A stretch of 10,683 nt of DNA from Bacilli bacterium (GTDB lineage: Bacteria > Bacillota_I > Bacilli_A > ML615J-28 > CAG-698): positions 1-10,683 of the forward strand of contig JAQUYJ010000027.1 of NCBI GenBank assembly GCA_028691905.1, given 5' to 3'. Below the pieces are notes generated by a model, which made no database searches, was not told where the DNA came from, and worked only from the letters and a program-made list of their open reading frames with translations. How positions within the stretch are numbered: position 1 is the stretch's first letter; each line of letters starts with the position of its first letter. Below are positions 1 to 6,837 of the stretch, piece by piece. The translations under genes were made by a program, and so were the position numbers.

Positions 1-1
1 A

Positions 2-430
2 AAAGCGCTAAGAGAAGTGATTTTTCTGATGGATCAATTAGACAGTACCTATCACACTTTTGAACGCATTGTTCTTGCTTCCTTTCATAAGGATGTCTAT
101 CAGGCCCTGGTCGATTACAAAACCAGTACCCATCCGGAACTGCTCTTTTCACCGGAAGCAAGTAATATCATCCAGTTATTGTTGCTTCATTATTTGAAAT
201 TGGATTGGTTTTACCGCAGTCCGGTTAGTGTACTGCAACTGCCCGTCAAACAAAGCAATATTAATCTGGCAACCAAAGCATTTATCGCAACAGCACATAA
301 GCACAATATAGCGGTTCATTACTGGACCATTGATGATGAAGAAACGATGCGCATGTTAATAAAGAATAAAGCAGATGGAATTATGACCAACATTCCCAGT
401 CTTTTAAAGCAAGTATTAGCGGAGGAATAA
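2..430 (+). CDS. Glycerophosphodiester phosphodiesterase (GDPD), C-terminal part, 5' end outside window
   Basis: The reading frame is open from the first complete codon at position 2, so the gene starts upstream and only about 142 C-terminal residues are visible. The GTG at 17 is an internal codon, not a convincing start. The C-terminal third matches the last strands of the GDPD TIM barrel: a stretch ending in AHKHNIAVHYWTIDDEETM, then the ADGIMTNIP motif. This corresponds to the family pattern AH..G..V..WTVN....M......VDGI.TD.P. GDPD enzymes hydrolyse glycerophosphodiesters to glycerol-3-phosphate and an alcohol. The metal-binding and catalytic His/Glu residues lie in the missing N-terminal half, so activity cannot be judged. 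It also cannot be told whether the full protein carries an N-terminal membrane domain, as some Bacillota GDPDs do. The stop TAA directly abuts the ATG of the ABC ATPase, and the GGAGG (421-425) for that gene lies inside this one, so the two are co-transcribed. Confidence 0.85.
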   Translation, partial: KALREVIFLMDQLDSTYHTFERIVLASFHKDVYQALVDYKTSTHPELLFSPEASNIIQLLLLHYLKLDWFYRSPVSVLQLPVKQSNINLATKAFIATAHKHNIAVHYWTIDDEETMRMLIKNKADGIMTNIPSLLKQVLAEE

Positions 431-1300
431 ATGAAAGCATTATTAATTGAACACGTAAAGAAGTATTATGGAACCAGCCGTGGTGTGGAAGATGTCACAT
501 TTGATGTAAATTTTGGAGAAATAGTTGGATTTGTCGGCCCAAATGGTGCCGGTAAATCAACCATTCTTCGCTTAATAATGGGTTTACTGAACAAAGATAC
601 GGGGCAAATCCTCATTGAAAACCAAGAACCTGATTTTATAAGTAATAAAAACATCGGGTATTTGCCAAGTGAAGTATTTTTGTTTCCGGAATATACGGTA
701 CTGGAACAGTTGCAGTTTTTTGCTTCAATAAGGAAAGTAACAATCCAACGTGGCCTGGAACTTGCCGGTCTCTTGCAACTTGATTTAAGCAAAAAAATCA
801 GTCAATTATCTTTTGGAAACCGCAAAAAAGTGGGGATTGTTGCTGCTTTATTGCATCAACCGAAAATCATCTTATTGGACGAACCCACCTCAGGATTGGA
901 TCCCCTTATTCAACAGATCTTTTTTACCATTCTTCAGGAAGAAAAAGCAAAACAGGTAGCAATTTTATTATCAAGTCATGTCCTTAATGAAGTGGAAAAA
1001 ATATGTGATCGGATTGTTCTGATTAAAGAGGGACGTATCCTGTTCTCTGAAGAAATTATGAAAATCAAAACAAAAGCATTTAAAAAAGTATATATCAGTC
1101 CTGTTATTGAAAATATTGTTTTACCGGGTTTGATTCAGATCGCAAAAAATACCCATCAAGTCATCTATACCTATCAGGGTGAGATCAATGCACTGTTGCA
1201 ACTATTAGCATCCTATTCACTGGAATCGGTTAATATTCTCGATTTGGATTTAGAAGAAATATTCATGCAGTATTACCAAGGAGATGAGACAAATGATTAA
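431..1300 (+). CDS. ABC transporter ATP-binding protein (ABC-2 exporter type)
   Basis: A 289-residue nucleotide-binding subunit. Walker A GPNGAGKST is at residues 36-44, the Walker B strand KIILLDE at 145-151 runs into the D-loop SGLDP at 154-158, and the H-loop histidine is H183 in LSSH. The signature is LSFGN (126-130) rather than LSGGQ, and the Q-loop region reads GYLPSE (76-81) without the usual Gln. Both variants are familiar in this drug/lipid/bacteriocin-exporter-like branch, so neither implies loss of function. The C-terminal 70 or so residues form the regulatory tail usual for these ATPases. The start is set by GGAGG at 421-425. The gene overlaps the following permease gene by 8 nt, so together they probably form a homodimeric ATPase plus permease complex in the cytoplasmic membrane. 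The substrate cannot be inferred; no GntR-type regulator of the Ytr kind is adjacent. Confidence 0.95.
   Translation: MKALLIEHVKKYYGTSRGVEDVTFDVNFGEIVGFVGPNGAGKSTILRLIMGLLNKDTGQILIENQEPDFISNKNIGYLPSEVFLFPEYTVLEQLQFFASIRKVTIQRGLELAGLLQLDLSKKISQLSFGNRKKVGIVAALLHQPKIILLDEPTSGLDPLIQQIFFTILQEEKAKQVAILLSSHVLNEVEKICDRIVLIKEGRILFSEEIMKIKTKAFKKVYISPVIENIVLPGLIQIAKNTHQVIYTYQGEINALLQLLASYSLESVNILDLDLEEIFMQYYQGDETND
1278..1283 (+). promoter_or_regulatory. Shine-Dalgarno AAGGAG deciding the permease start
   Basis: AAGGAG ends immediately before the ATG at 1284, leaving no spacer, but is 9 nt from the ATG at 1293. This makes 1293 the likely start of the permease. The site lies within the last codons of the ATPase gene, which favours translational coupling. 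Confidence 0.75.
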
Positions 1301-2090
1301 TCGTGTAATTTTTATGACAGAATTCAGAAGATCGTTTAAACCATTGCTTGGATGGATACTTGGTGTAGGGATTACTATGCTGCTCATTATTTTACTCTAC
1401 CCCTTAGCAAAAGACATCTATCAAAATCTTCCAACTGAATTATTGGATTTTATGGAACAATTCGGGGGTGGTTTACCGGATGATGTCTTGGAATATTTCG
1501 CAACAGAAGGTGCGATGATTATGCAGATTTGCGGAGCAATCTACGCGAGTTTATTAGGATATCAAACAATCAGCCGTGAAGAACGCGAAAAAACAGTTGA
1601 TCATATTTATGTTCTTCCCCTATCCAGAACTTCTTTTTTCTTCAGTAAATTGATTTTTGTTTATGTGCAGATTATGCTGTTTTCTTTGGGGGTCAGTCTA
1701 TTAACCGCACTTGGCTTTTTGATCATTAACGATTTCGCAAGACCAGGAATTTTTTTCTTATTCATGATGGGAATGAATAATGTGTTACTGTTTATGATAG
1801 CAAGCCTGGGTGTAGCACTTGCCTGCTTCAATAAAAAAGCACCAAAATCGATGCTTGCTCTTGCAATACCCCTTCCATTGTATGTTTTTTATACCCTGTC
1901 CACTTTAACTGATAAGCCAATTTGGAAAAATTTTAAATATGTTACTCCTTTTACATTCAGTGATCCGATTGAATTGCTAAAGAGCGATTTTCAATTTGAA
2001 TGGATCAGTTTCAGCATTTTCTTGGTATTAACCGTCAGTTTATTGGTAATTTCCTTCATCCTTTATCGGAAAAAAGAATTTGTCAGCTAA
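1293..2090 (+). CDS. ABC-2 type transporter permease
   Basis: A 265-residue integral membrane protein beginning MINRVIFMTEFRRSFKP, the usual amphipathic or basic N-terminus before the first helix of ABC-2 permeases. Hydrophobic segments fall at about residues 18-38, 73-92, 118-148, 153-177, 186-205 and 238-260, giving six membrane spans. The cytoplasmic segment after helix 2, SREEREKTVDHIYVLPLSR, is the typical ABC-2 coupling region (E.E.GT...L..LP.SR) that contacts the ATPase. An upstream in-frame ATG at 1284 would add three residues, but the ribosome binding site favours 1293. The gene overlaps the ATPase by 8 nt and ends in tandem stops (TAA at 2088-2090, TAA at 2091-2093). It is presumably the membrane half of the exporter encoded with the preceding gene. 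Substrate unknown. Confidence 0.92.
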   Translation: MINRVIFMTEFRRSFKPLLGWILGVGITMLLIILLYPLAKDIYQNLPTELLDFMEQFGGGLPDDVLEYFATEGAMIMQICGAIYASLLGYQTISREEREKTVDHIYVLPLSRTSFFFSKLIFVYVQIMLFSLGVSLLTALGFLIINDFARPGIFFLFMMGMNNVLLFMIASLGVALACFNKKAPKSMLALAIPLPLYVFYTLSTLTDKPIWKNFKYVTPFTFSDPIELLKSDFQFEWISFSIFLVLTVSLLVISFILYRKKEFVS

Positions 2091-2124
2091 TAAATGCAAA
2101 AAGCAGGATTGCTTCCGGACAATA

Positions 2125-2133
2125 TGATATAAT
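2125..2133 (+). promoter_or_regulatory. Extended -10 promoter for the rhodanese-peroxiredoxin unit
   Basis: TGATATAAT is a perfect extended -10 (TGn plus consensus TATAAT at 2128-2133). No good -35 sits at 16-18 bp; the nearest similar hexamer, TTGCTT (2109-2114), is only 13 bp away, so the promoter would rely on the extended -10. A 5-bp inverted repeat AAGCA/TGCTT (2101-2114) covers that region and could be chance. Initiation about 7 nt downstream gives a leader of only about 10 nt before the ATG at 2150. No terminator separates it from the ABC genes, so read-through may also contribute. Confidence 0.55.
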
Positions 2134-2149
2134 GGTGGTGGAGGATTTT

Positions 2150-2518
2150 ATGCATAAAATACGATTATTACTGTTCTTGGGTTTATTATTTCTTGTTGGC
2201 TGCACCAGTGCCGGAGGAATCATCACTCCAGCTGATGCGAAAGCAATGCTTGATGCCGATGAAGCGATTTTAATTGATGTTCGTACCCTGGAAGAATTTG
2301 AAACAGAGCGAATTCCAGGTGCCATTTTGGTTTCTCTGGCTGATATTGAAGCCGGAAAATTAAGTAAAATGGCAGATAAAAACGAAACATATATCATTTA
2401 CTGCAGAAGTGGAAACCGCAGTGCCCAGGCTGTCCAGATTCTCAAAGAAGAAGGATACAAACATTTATATGATTTAGGTGGCATTATCAATTGGCCATAT
2501 GAGACAATCAGTGGTTAG
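2150..2518 (+). CDS. Rhodanese-like domain lipoprotein
   Basis: A 122-residue protein with a lipoprotein signal: MHKIR, a hydrophobic run (residues 6-16) and a lipobox LVGC with Cys18 as the predicted lipidated residue. The mature protein would therefore be anchored outside the cytoplasmic membrane. The rest is a single rhodanese domain: the conserved DVR (43-45), ..IPGA (55-58), and the active-site loop CRSGNRS (85-91) with Cys85 as the persulfide-carrying nucleophile, followed by GY..LYDLGGI..W. Rhodanese domains transfer sulfane sulfur or handle persulfides; a thiol-redox role is also possible outside the cell. The start at 2150 is chosen because GGAGG (2140-2144) is 5 nt upstream and because it yields the signal peptide; the frame is open further upstream, but that part overlaps the permease gene. 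The next gene's AGGAGG begins in this stop codon, so the two are an operon. Confidence 0.93.
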   Translation: MHKIRLLLFLGLLFLVGCTSAGGIITPADAKAMLDADEAILIDVRTLEEFETERIPGAILVSLADIEAGKLSKMADKNETYIIYCRSGNRSAQAVQILKEEGYKHLYDLGGIINWPYETISG

Positions 2519-2529
2519 GAGGAAGGAAT

Positions 2530-2985
2530 ATGTTGGAAATAGGCAGGAAAGCACCTGATTTTACCTTGCCCGATCAAAATTTAAAATCAGTTACATTATC
2601 ATCCTTTTTAGGGAAAAAAGTAATTCTTTATTTTTATCCCAAAGATGATACACCGGGCTGTACCCAGCAGGCCTGTACTTTTCGCGATTCGTATTCGGAA
2701 TTTCAGGCACTGAATGCCGTTATTATTGGTATCAGCAAAGATTCCAGTACATCCCATCAAAAATTTATAAAGAAATATCAATTGCCTTTCCTTCTCCTTG
2801 CCGATGAAGAAAAAGCAGCAATTCAGGCGTATGACGTTTGGAAAGAAAAAAACATGTACGGTAAGAAAGTAATGGGAGTACAACGTTCCACCTTTATTAT
2901 CGATGAGAAAGGAAATATCGAAAAGATATTTGTAAAAGCCAATCCGGAAACAAATGCTGATGAAATACTGGCTTATCTGAAATAA
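2530..2985 (+). CDS. bcp: Thioredoxin-dependent peroxiredoxin, PrxQ/Bcp type
   Basis: A 151-residue AhpC/TSA-fold protein of the usual length for the Bcp/PrxQ family. The N-terminal GRKAPDFTLPDQ (5-16) and the active-site segment YPKDDTPGCTQQACTFRD (36-53) are diagnostic. Cys44 is the peroxidatic cysteine and Cys49 the resolving cysteine, giving the CX4C arrangement of atypical 2-Cys PrxQ enzymes. The conserved R in GVQRSTFIID near the C-terminal half completes the active site. It reduces hydrogen peroxide and organic hydroperoxides in the cytosol using thioredoxin as electron donor. AGGAGG at 2517-2522 lies 7 nt before the ATG, and the gene starts 11 nt after the rhodanese stop, so both come from the same transcript. 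An intrinsic terminator overlaps the stop codon. Confidence 0.96.
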   Translation: MLEIGRKAPDFTLPDQNLKSVTLSSFLGKKVILYFYPKDDTPGCTQQACTFRDSYSEFQALNAVIIGISKDSSTSHQKFIKKYQLPFLLLADEEKAAIQAYDVWKEKNMYGKKVMGVQRSTFIIDEKGNIEKIFVKANPETNADEILAYLK

Positions 2986-3007
2986 ACCCTTCGGGGTTTT
3001 TCTTTTT
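2984..3007 (+). terminator. Rho-independent terminator with UUCG tetraloop
   Basis: AAACCC (2984-2989), loop TTCG (2990-2993), GGGTTT (2994-2999), then a T-rich tail to 3007. The C(UUCG)G loop is an exceptionally stable tetraloop that compensates for the short 6-bp stem. It begins inside the peroxiredoxin stop codon and separates this unit from the gcv operon promoter, which starts 8 nt later. Confidence 0.9.
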
Positions 3008-3014
3008 GATTTGC

Positions 3015-3043
3015 TTGTCAATTTATGCAATAAGTGATATAAT
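3015..3043 (+). promoter_or_regulatory. SigA-type promoter of the lplA-gcv-lpd operon
   Basis: TTGTCA (3015-3020, -35), a 17-bp spacer, and TATAAT (3038-3043, -10) with the extended TG at 3035-3036. Both hexamers and the spacing are near consensus. Initiation should fall near 3050, leaving a leader of about 25 nt before the lplA ATG at 3075. There is no room for a glycine riboswitch or attenuator, so any control would have to act at initiation. No convincing operator palindrome is visible. Confidence 0.8.
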
Positions 3044-3074
3044 GAGTAAGGAAAGTGTTTGGATTAGGTGTGAT

Positions 3075-4049
3075 ATGAAAGCATTGGATTTGGAACAATG
3101 GCAGACAAATGAGATATCTTTTTATTTAGCATTAGAACAATATGTTTTGTCTAATTTAGATGATGATGTCTTTTTTTTATGGGATATTCCACCTTCTGTT
3201 GTAATTGGAAGAAATCAATTGCTGCAGGCTGAAGTGAATGTTGCCTACGCAAAAGAAGAAGGCGTACCGATTTACCGCCGTCCCTCGGGTGGAGGTGCAA
3301 TTTATGCGGATGATGGTTGCTTCATGTATTCTTTTGTTACCAAAGAAAAAAGAAAAGAGCAGTTGATGCAGTATTTTGTTCAGAAAATGATTGTTTCGTT
3401 AAAAAAACTGGGAGTGGATGCCTCCTTTTCCGGAAGAAATGATTTGATGTTTGCCAATAAAAAATTTTCCGGTACAGCAATATTACAAAAACAGGAAGGT
3501 TCGATTGTTCACGGCACCTTTCTCTACGACACTGATATTGAAAAATTGGTACGGATATTACAGGTGGATCCCCTTAAAATCATTTCGAAAGGAATTCAGA
3601 GTGTCAAGGAACGGGTTATCAACCTGAAACCGTATTTGGATAAAACCAAAAAGGAAGTAATGCACTTTCTAATCCATGATATTGGGGATCAAATTACTTA
3701 TCTTAGTCCACCGGAGTGGGATAAAGTAAAGGAAATAGAAAAAAAATTTGCCAGTAAGGAGTGGATCGAAGATCAGAATCCACCCTATACTGTTCACAGA
3801 AAAATGCGTTTCCCATGTGGAATGCTGGATATCTATCTGGATATCAAAAATAAGAAAATTAAATCTTTGCAAATAAAAGGTGATTATTTTGAAATGAACC
3901 CGATTGAAACATGGGTATCCTATTTTCAGCAAATCCCTTTCACAAAACAAGATTTCAGTAATGTTTTGAAAAACCATCCTGTCGACAGGGTAATCCAGGA
4001 TGCGAAAAATGAAGAAATCATTCAATTAATTTGGGAGGAAACAGAATGA
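3075..4049 (+). CDS. lplA: Lipoate-protein ligase (LplA family)
   Basis: A 324-residue bidomain lipoate-protein ligase, close to the usual length of about 330. The N-terminal catalytic domain shows the lipoate-binding motif RRPSGGGAIY (68-77), GRNDLMF (120-126), KKFSGTA (129-135) in which K130 aligns with the essential lysine of the family, and HGTFLYD. The C-terminal part has the FASKEW...NPPY segment and a G.LDIYLDIKN.KI..L.IKGDYF region typical of the small accessory domain. The enzyme activates free lipoate with ATP and attaches it to a lysine; the co-transcribed GcvH is the obvious acceptor. The start at 3075 is preferred because the predicted transcription start (about 3050) excludes the in-frame ATG at 3042, and MKALDLEQWQTNEISFYLALE matches the family N-terminus. 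Its ribosome binding site (AGGTG, 3066-3070) is weak and close. The stop TGA overlaps the gcvT ATG as ATGA. Confidence 0.93.
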   Translation: MKALDLEQWQTNEISFYLALEQYVLSNLDDDVFFLWDIPPSVVIGRNQLLQAEVNVAYAKEEGVPIYRRPSGGGAIYADDGCFMYSFVTKEKRKEQLMQYFVQKMIVSLKKLGVDASFSGRNDLMFANKKFSGTAILQKQEGSIVHGTFLYDTDIEKLVRILQVDPLKIISKGIQSVKERVINLKPYLDKTKKEVMHFLIHDIGDQITYLSPPEWDKVKEIEKKFASKEWIEDQNPPYTVHRKMRFPCGMLDIYLDIKNKKIKSLQIKGDYFEMNPIETWVSYFQQIPFTKQDFSNVLKNHPVDRVIQDAKNEEIIQLIWEETE

Positions 4050-5128
4050 AACGAACAGCCTTATTTGAAAATCATCTCCAACTGGGAGCAAAAATGGTTG
4101 AATATGCCGGTTATGAGATGCCGGTTGAGTATGCCGGATTAACTGTTGAACATCTGGCAACCAGGCAGAATTGTGGGATATTTGACGTTTCCCATATGGG
4201 TGAAATACTGGTTACGGGTAAACAGGCCAGGGACTTTGTCAATTATGCTATGACGGGAAAATTGCGTCCCGATAATATGAAAATGAATTATGGCTTATTC
4301 TTATATGGCAACGGCACCGTTGTCGATGACTTGATGGCCTATTATTATTCTCCTTACAAAATTTTACTGGTGGTAAATGCCAGCAATCTCGATAAAGATT
4401 ACGCATGGTTAACCGAACAAAACAAAGAATGGAAAATGGATGTAGAAATCACCAATATATCAGAAGATCTATCGCAAATTGCCCTCCAGGGACCCAATGC
4501 AGCCAAGCTGCTTTATCAGGAAACAGATTACGATATTAATCGGATGCAATTGTTTGATTTTGATGAAATGATGCTGGGGCAGGACATGTTTATCGTTTCC
4601 AGAAGTGGATACACCGGTGAAGATGGATTTGAAATATACGGTAAAGGCCAGGCTATTCAAAAACTCTTTACGAAATTGATTCAAAATGGGGCGGTGCCCT
4701 GTGGCTTGGGAGCAAGGGATACGCTTCGTTTCGAAGCCAACCTTCCTTTATACGGTCATGAAATAGCCGATACGATAACCCCTCTGGAAGCTACACTCAC
4801 CTTTGCCATTGATTTCTCCAAAGATTTCATGGGTAAAGCTGCCTTATTAAAACAAAAAGAAGAAGGATTAAAGAGAAAAATAGTAGCATTGGAACTGCAG
4901 GACCGGGGGATTGCCCGGGCTGACTATGAAGTGGAAAAAGACGGTCAAAAAATCGGTTCTGTAACTACGGGATATTTTGTTCCCGGTCAGGAAAAACCCC
5001 TTGCACTTGCGATGCTTGATGCGCCATACTGGGATCTCGGAACAGAAGTGGATATTCGTATCCGTAAAAATCTGGTTCGCGCTGTTATTCGAAACAAAAA
5101 ATTTTTAAATAAAAAATATGTGAAATAG
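4046..5128 (+). CDS. gcvT: Aminomethyltransferase, T protein of the glycine cleavage system
   Basis: A 360-residue protein of normal family length. It catalyses the tetrahydrofolate-dependent release of ammonia from the aminomethyl-dihydrolipoyl arm of GcvH and forms 5,10-methylene-THF. Family motifs run in order: YAGYEMPVEY near the N-terminus, GIFDVSHMGEI (44-54), GTVVDDLM (90-97) containing the catalytic/folate-binding Asp pair D94/D95, LQGPNA (147-152), SRSGYTGEDGFEIY (185-198), and GLGARDTLRFEANLPLYGHE with R224 and E228 in the folate pocket. The C-terminal GcvT barrel follows (FMGKAAL, GSVTTGYF). The start is fixed by GGGAGG (4033-4038) 7 nt upstream and by the ATGA overlap with lplA. 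The related proteins YgfZ and dimethylglycine dehydrogenase are excluded by the gcv neighbours and the full motif set. Confidence 0.97.
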   Translation: MKRTALFENHLQLGAKMVEYAGYEMPVEYAGLTVEHLATRQNCGIFDVSHMGEILVTGKQARDFVNYAMTGKLRPDNMKMNYGLFLYGNGTVVDDLMAYYYSPYKILLVVNASNLDKDYAWLTEQNKEWKMDVEITNISEDLSQIALQGPNAAKLLYQETDYDINRMQLFDFDEMMLGQDMFIVSRSGYTGEDGFEIYGKGQAIQKLFTKLIQNGAVPCGLGARDTLRFEANLPLYGHEIADTITPLEATLTFAIDFSKDFMGKAALLKQKEEGLKRKIVALELQDRGIARADYEVEKDGQKIGSVTTGYFVPGQEKPLALAMLDAPYWDLGTEVDIRIRKNLVRAVIRNKKFLNKKYVK

Positions 5129-5137
5129 GAGAGAAAA

Positions 5138-5515
5138 ATGAGTAAAATTTTAGAGAATTTAAAGTATAGCAAGTCCCATGAATGGGTAAAAGTGGACGGC
5201 AAAATTGCAACGATTGGTATCAGTGATTATGCCCAACACAGTCTTGGCAATGTTGTTTATGTGGAAGCCAATGAAGTGGGAGAAATTACCAGTCAATTTG
5301 AACCGTGTGGTGTCATTGAAAGTGTTAAAGCTGCCTCCGACATTTTAGCGCCGGTCAGTGGAAAAATCATTGCTGTCAATAACGATGTTGTGGACAGTCC
5401 TGAACTGATTAATGAAGATTGCTACAGCAATTGGATTTTAAAAGTGGAATTATCCAATCCAAATGAATTGGAAGCACTGTTGGATGCGAAAAGCTACCAA
5501 GCGGAGTGCCATTAA
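5138..5515 (+). CDS. gcvH: Glycine cleavage system H protein (lipoyl carrier)
   Basis: A 125-residue lipoyl-domain protein. The N-terminus LKYSKSHEWVKVDG (8-21) and IGISDYAQHSLGNVVYVE (26-43) are classic GcvH. The lipoylation site is ESVKAASD (61-68) with K64 as the modified lysine. It shuttles the aminomethyl group and reducing equivalents between GcvPA/PB, GcvT and Lpd. It starts 10 nt after gcvT, with AGGAG at 5127-5131 that begins in the gcvT stop codon. Its position inside a complete gcv operon argues that this is the true H protein and not the GcvH-like protein found in macrodomain/sirtuin clusters. LplA from the first gene should be its modifying enzyme. Confidence 0.98.
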   Translation: MSKILENLKYSKSHEWVKVDGKIATIGISDYAQHSLGNVVYVEANEVGEITSQFEPCGVIESVKAASDILAPVSGKIIAVNNDVVDSPELINEDCYSNWILKVELSNPNELEALLDAKSYQAECH

Positions 5516-5517
5516 GC

Positions 5518-6837
5518 ATGTTTAAATATTTCCCCCATACACCAGAAGACATCCGGGAAATGCTTGATAAAATTGGTTTGGAGAAACTGGATGATTTATT
5601 TCGTCTGGTCCCGTCCCATTTATTGAAAGAGGAAGATCTTGCATTACCAAGCAGTCACAGTGAACAGGAGTTAAAAAATCGGTTATTGGCCATCAGTACC
5701 AAAAATCAACCCTTTATTTCTTTTGTCGGAGCCGGCAGTTATGAATGTCTTCCCTTCAGTGTAATCGGTGCTCTTACTTCAAGACAGGAGTTTCTTACTT
5801 CCTATACTCCCTACCAACCGGAAATATCACAGGGCACCTTACAGTATATTTTCGAATTTCAAAGCATGATTTGCGAACTGACAGGAATGGATGTTGCCAA
5901 TGCATCAATGTATGACGGAGCAACAGCGACTGCAGAAGCGCTTTTTATGGCAACCAGTCAAACAAAAAGGAATAAAGTACTTATCAGTAAAACAGTCCAC
6001 CCCAATACAATTGCTGTGGTGAAGACCTATGCGAAATTTCGAAATGTCGAGGTAGTGGAAGTGGAAGCAGACAGCTATCTGACTTCCGAAAAGGATTTTT
6101 TGGAAAAATGTCAGGAAGATGTTGCTTGTTTTATCGGGCAATATCCCAATTTCTATGGTTATTTGGAAGATTATGGATTGATAAAGGATACCTTGGTCAA
6201 TCAAAAAAGTTTATTTATTATGAATGCTGATCCTTCCTGCCTGCCCGTATTGAAATCTCCAAAAAGCTGGGGAGCAGATATCGTTTGTGGAGAAGCCCAA
6301 AGTTTGGGGATTCCGCTTTCGTTTGGTGGACCTTATTTGGGATATTTAGCCTGTACTACACCATTGTTAAGAAAAATGCCCGGTCGGATTTGTGGAATGA
6401 CCAAGGATGTAGATGGAAAAAGAGCATTTGTTTTAACCCTCCAGGCCAGAGAGCAGCATATCCGCCGTGAAAAGGCGAATTCCAACATTTGTTCCAATCA
6501 GTCATTAATGGCCTTAAGTACGGTTATTTATATGAGTCTGTTGGGAAAACAGGGACTGAAGGAAGTAGCAATGCGTGCCTATAATCATGCTCACTACCTG
6601 AAAGATCAGTTGACACAGTACCCTTATTTTTCCAGTAACCCAAATGAATTTTTCAAGGAATTTGTTATCCAGTATCATGGCAACGGAAAAGAACTGCATC
6701 AATATTTGCAAGAAAAGGGATTTTTGGCCGGAATGTTACTTGCCGACAATCAATTCCTCCTTTGTGCAACAGAAGCAAGGAGCAAAGCTGAAATCGATGC
6801 ATTTGTAAGAACAGTAGGTGAATACCATGTACGATAA
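5518..6837 (+). CDS. gcvPA: Glycine dehydrogenase (decarboxylating) subunit 1, P protein alpha
   Basis: A 439-residue protein equivalent to the N-terminal half of the single-chain P protein. The N-terminus MFKYFPHTPEDIREML is the family signature. YTPYQPEISQGTLQ (96-109), the MDVANASMYDGATATAEA region, GQYPNFYG and RREKANSNICSNQSL (ending about residue 330) all match. It has the PLP-transferase fold but not the PLP-binding lysine, which is supplied by subunit 2; the two form the active heterotetramer that decarboxylates glycine and loads the aminomethyl group on GcvH. The start at ATG 5518 is two bases after the gcvH stop. A GTG at 5506 would add four residues but is not supported by family alignment or spacing; GGAG (5503-5506) sits 11 nt before 5518. 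The split PA/PB form is typical of Bacillota, Thermotogota and archaea. Confidence 0.96.
   Translation: MFKYFPHTPEDIREMLDKIGLEKLDDLFRLVPSHLLKEEDLALPSSHSEQELKNRLLAISTKNQPFISFVGAGSYECLPFSVIGALTSRQEFLTSYTPYQPEISQGTLQYIFEFQSMICELTGMDVANASMYDGATATAEALFMATSQTKRNKVLISKTVHPNTIAVVKTYAKFRNVEVVEVEADSYLTSEKDFLEKCQEDVACFIGQYPNFYGYLEDYGLIKDTLVNQKSLFIMNADPSCLPVLKSPKSWGADIVCGEAQSLGIPLSFGGPYLGYLACTTPLLRKMPGRICGMTKDVDGKRAFVLTLQAREQHIRREKANSNICSNQSLMALSTVIYMSLLGKQGLKEVAMRAYNHAHYLKDQLTQYPYFSSNPNEFFKEFVIQYHGNGKELHQYLQEKGFLAGMLLADNQFLLCATEARSKAEIDAFVRTVGEYHVR

Noticed and set aside
466..792. A 108-codon antisense frame inside the ABC ATPase gene
   Set aside because: It is the complement of the strongly conserved Walker A region and has no independent coding support.
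2101..2114. AAGCA-GGAT-TGCTT inverted repeat after the permease as a terminator
   Set aside because: Only a 5-bp stem with no T-tract; at most a chance repeat or weak operator near the extended -10 promoter.
2608..3030. A 140-codon antisense open frame over the peroxiredoxin gene
   Set aside because: No family resemblance, no ribosome binding site, composition typical of a shadow of an AT-rich gene, and it would read across the terminator.
3023..3033. Small inverted repeat TTAT-gca-ATAA in the spacer of the gcv promoter as a possible operator
   Set aside because: Four-base arms in AT-rich DNA are expected by chance; no known regulator site is matched.
3042..3074. Upstream in-frame ATG at 3042 as the lplA start
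   Set aside because: It overlaps the consensus -10 box and lies upstream of the predicted transcription start; the extra residues do not match the family N-terminus.
3669..4025. A 118-codon antisense frame inside lplA
   Set aside because: Shadow of the LplA C-terminal domain; no recognisable motif, and no promoter or ribosome binding site.
3075..4049. Use of the mycoplasma code (UGA as Trp), suggested by the low GC and lipoate salvage
   Set aside because: lplA and gcvPB end with TGA at family-appropriate lengths, and tryptophan is encoded by TGG throughout.
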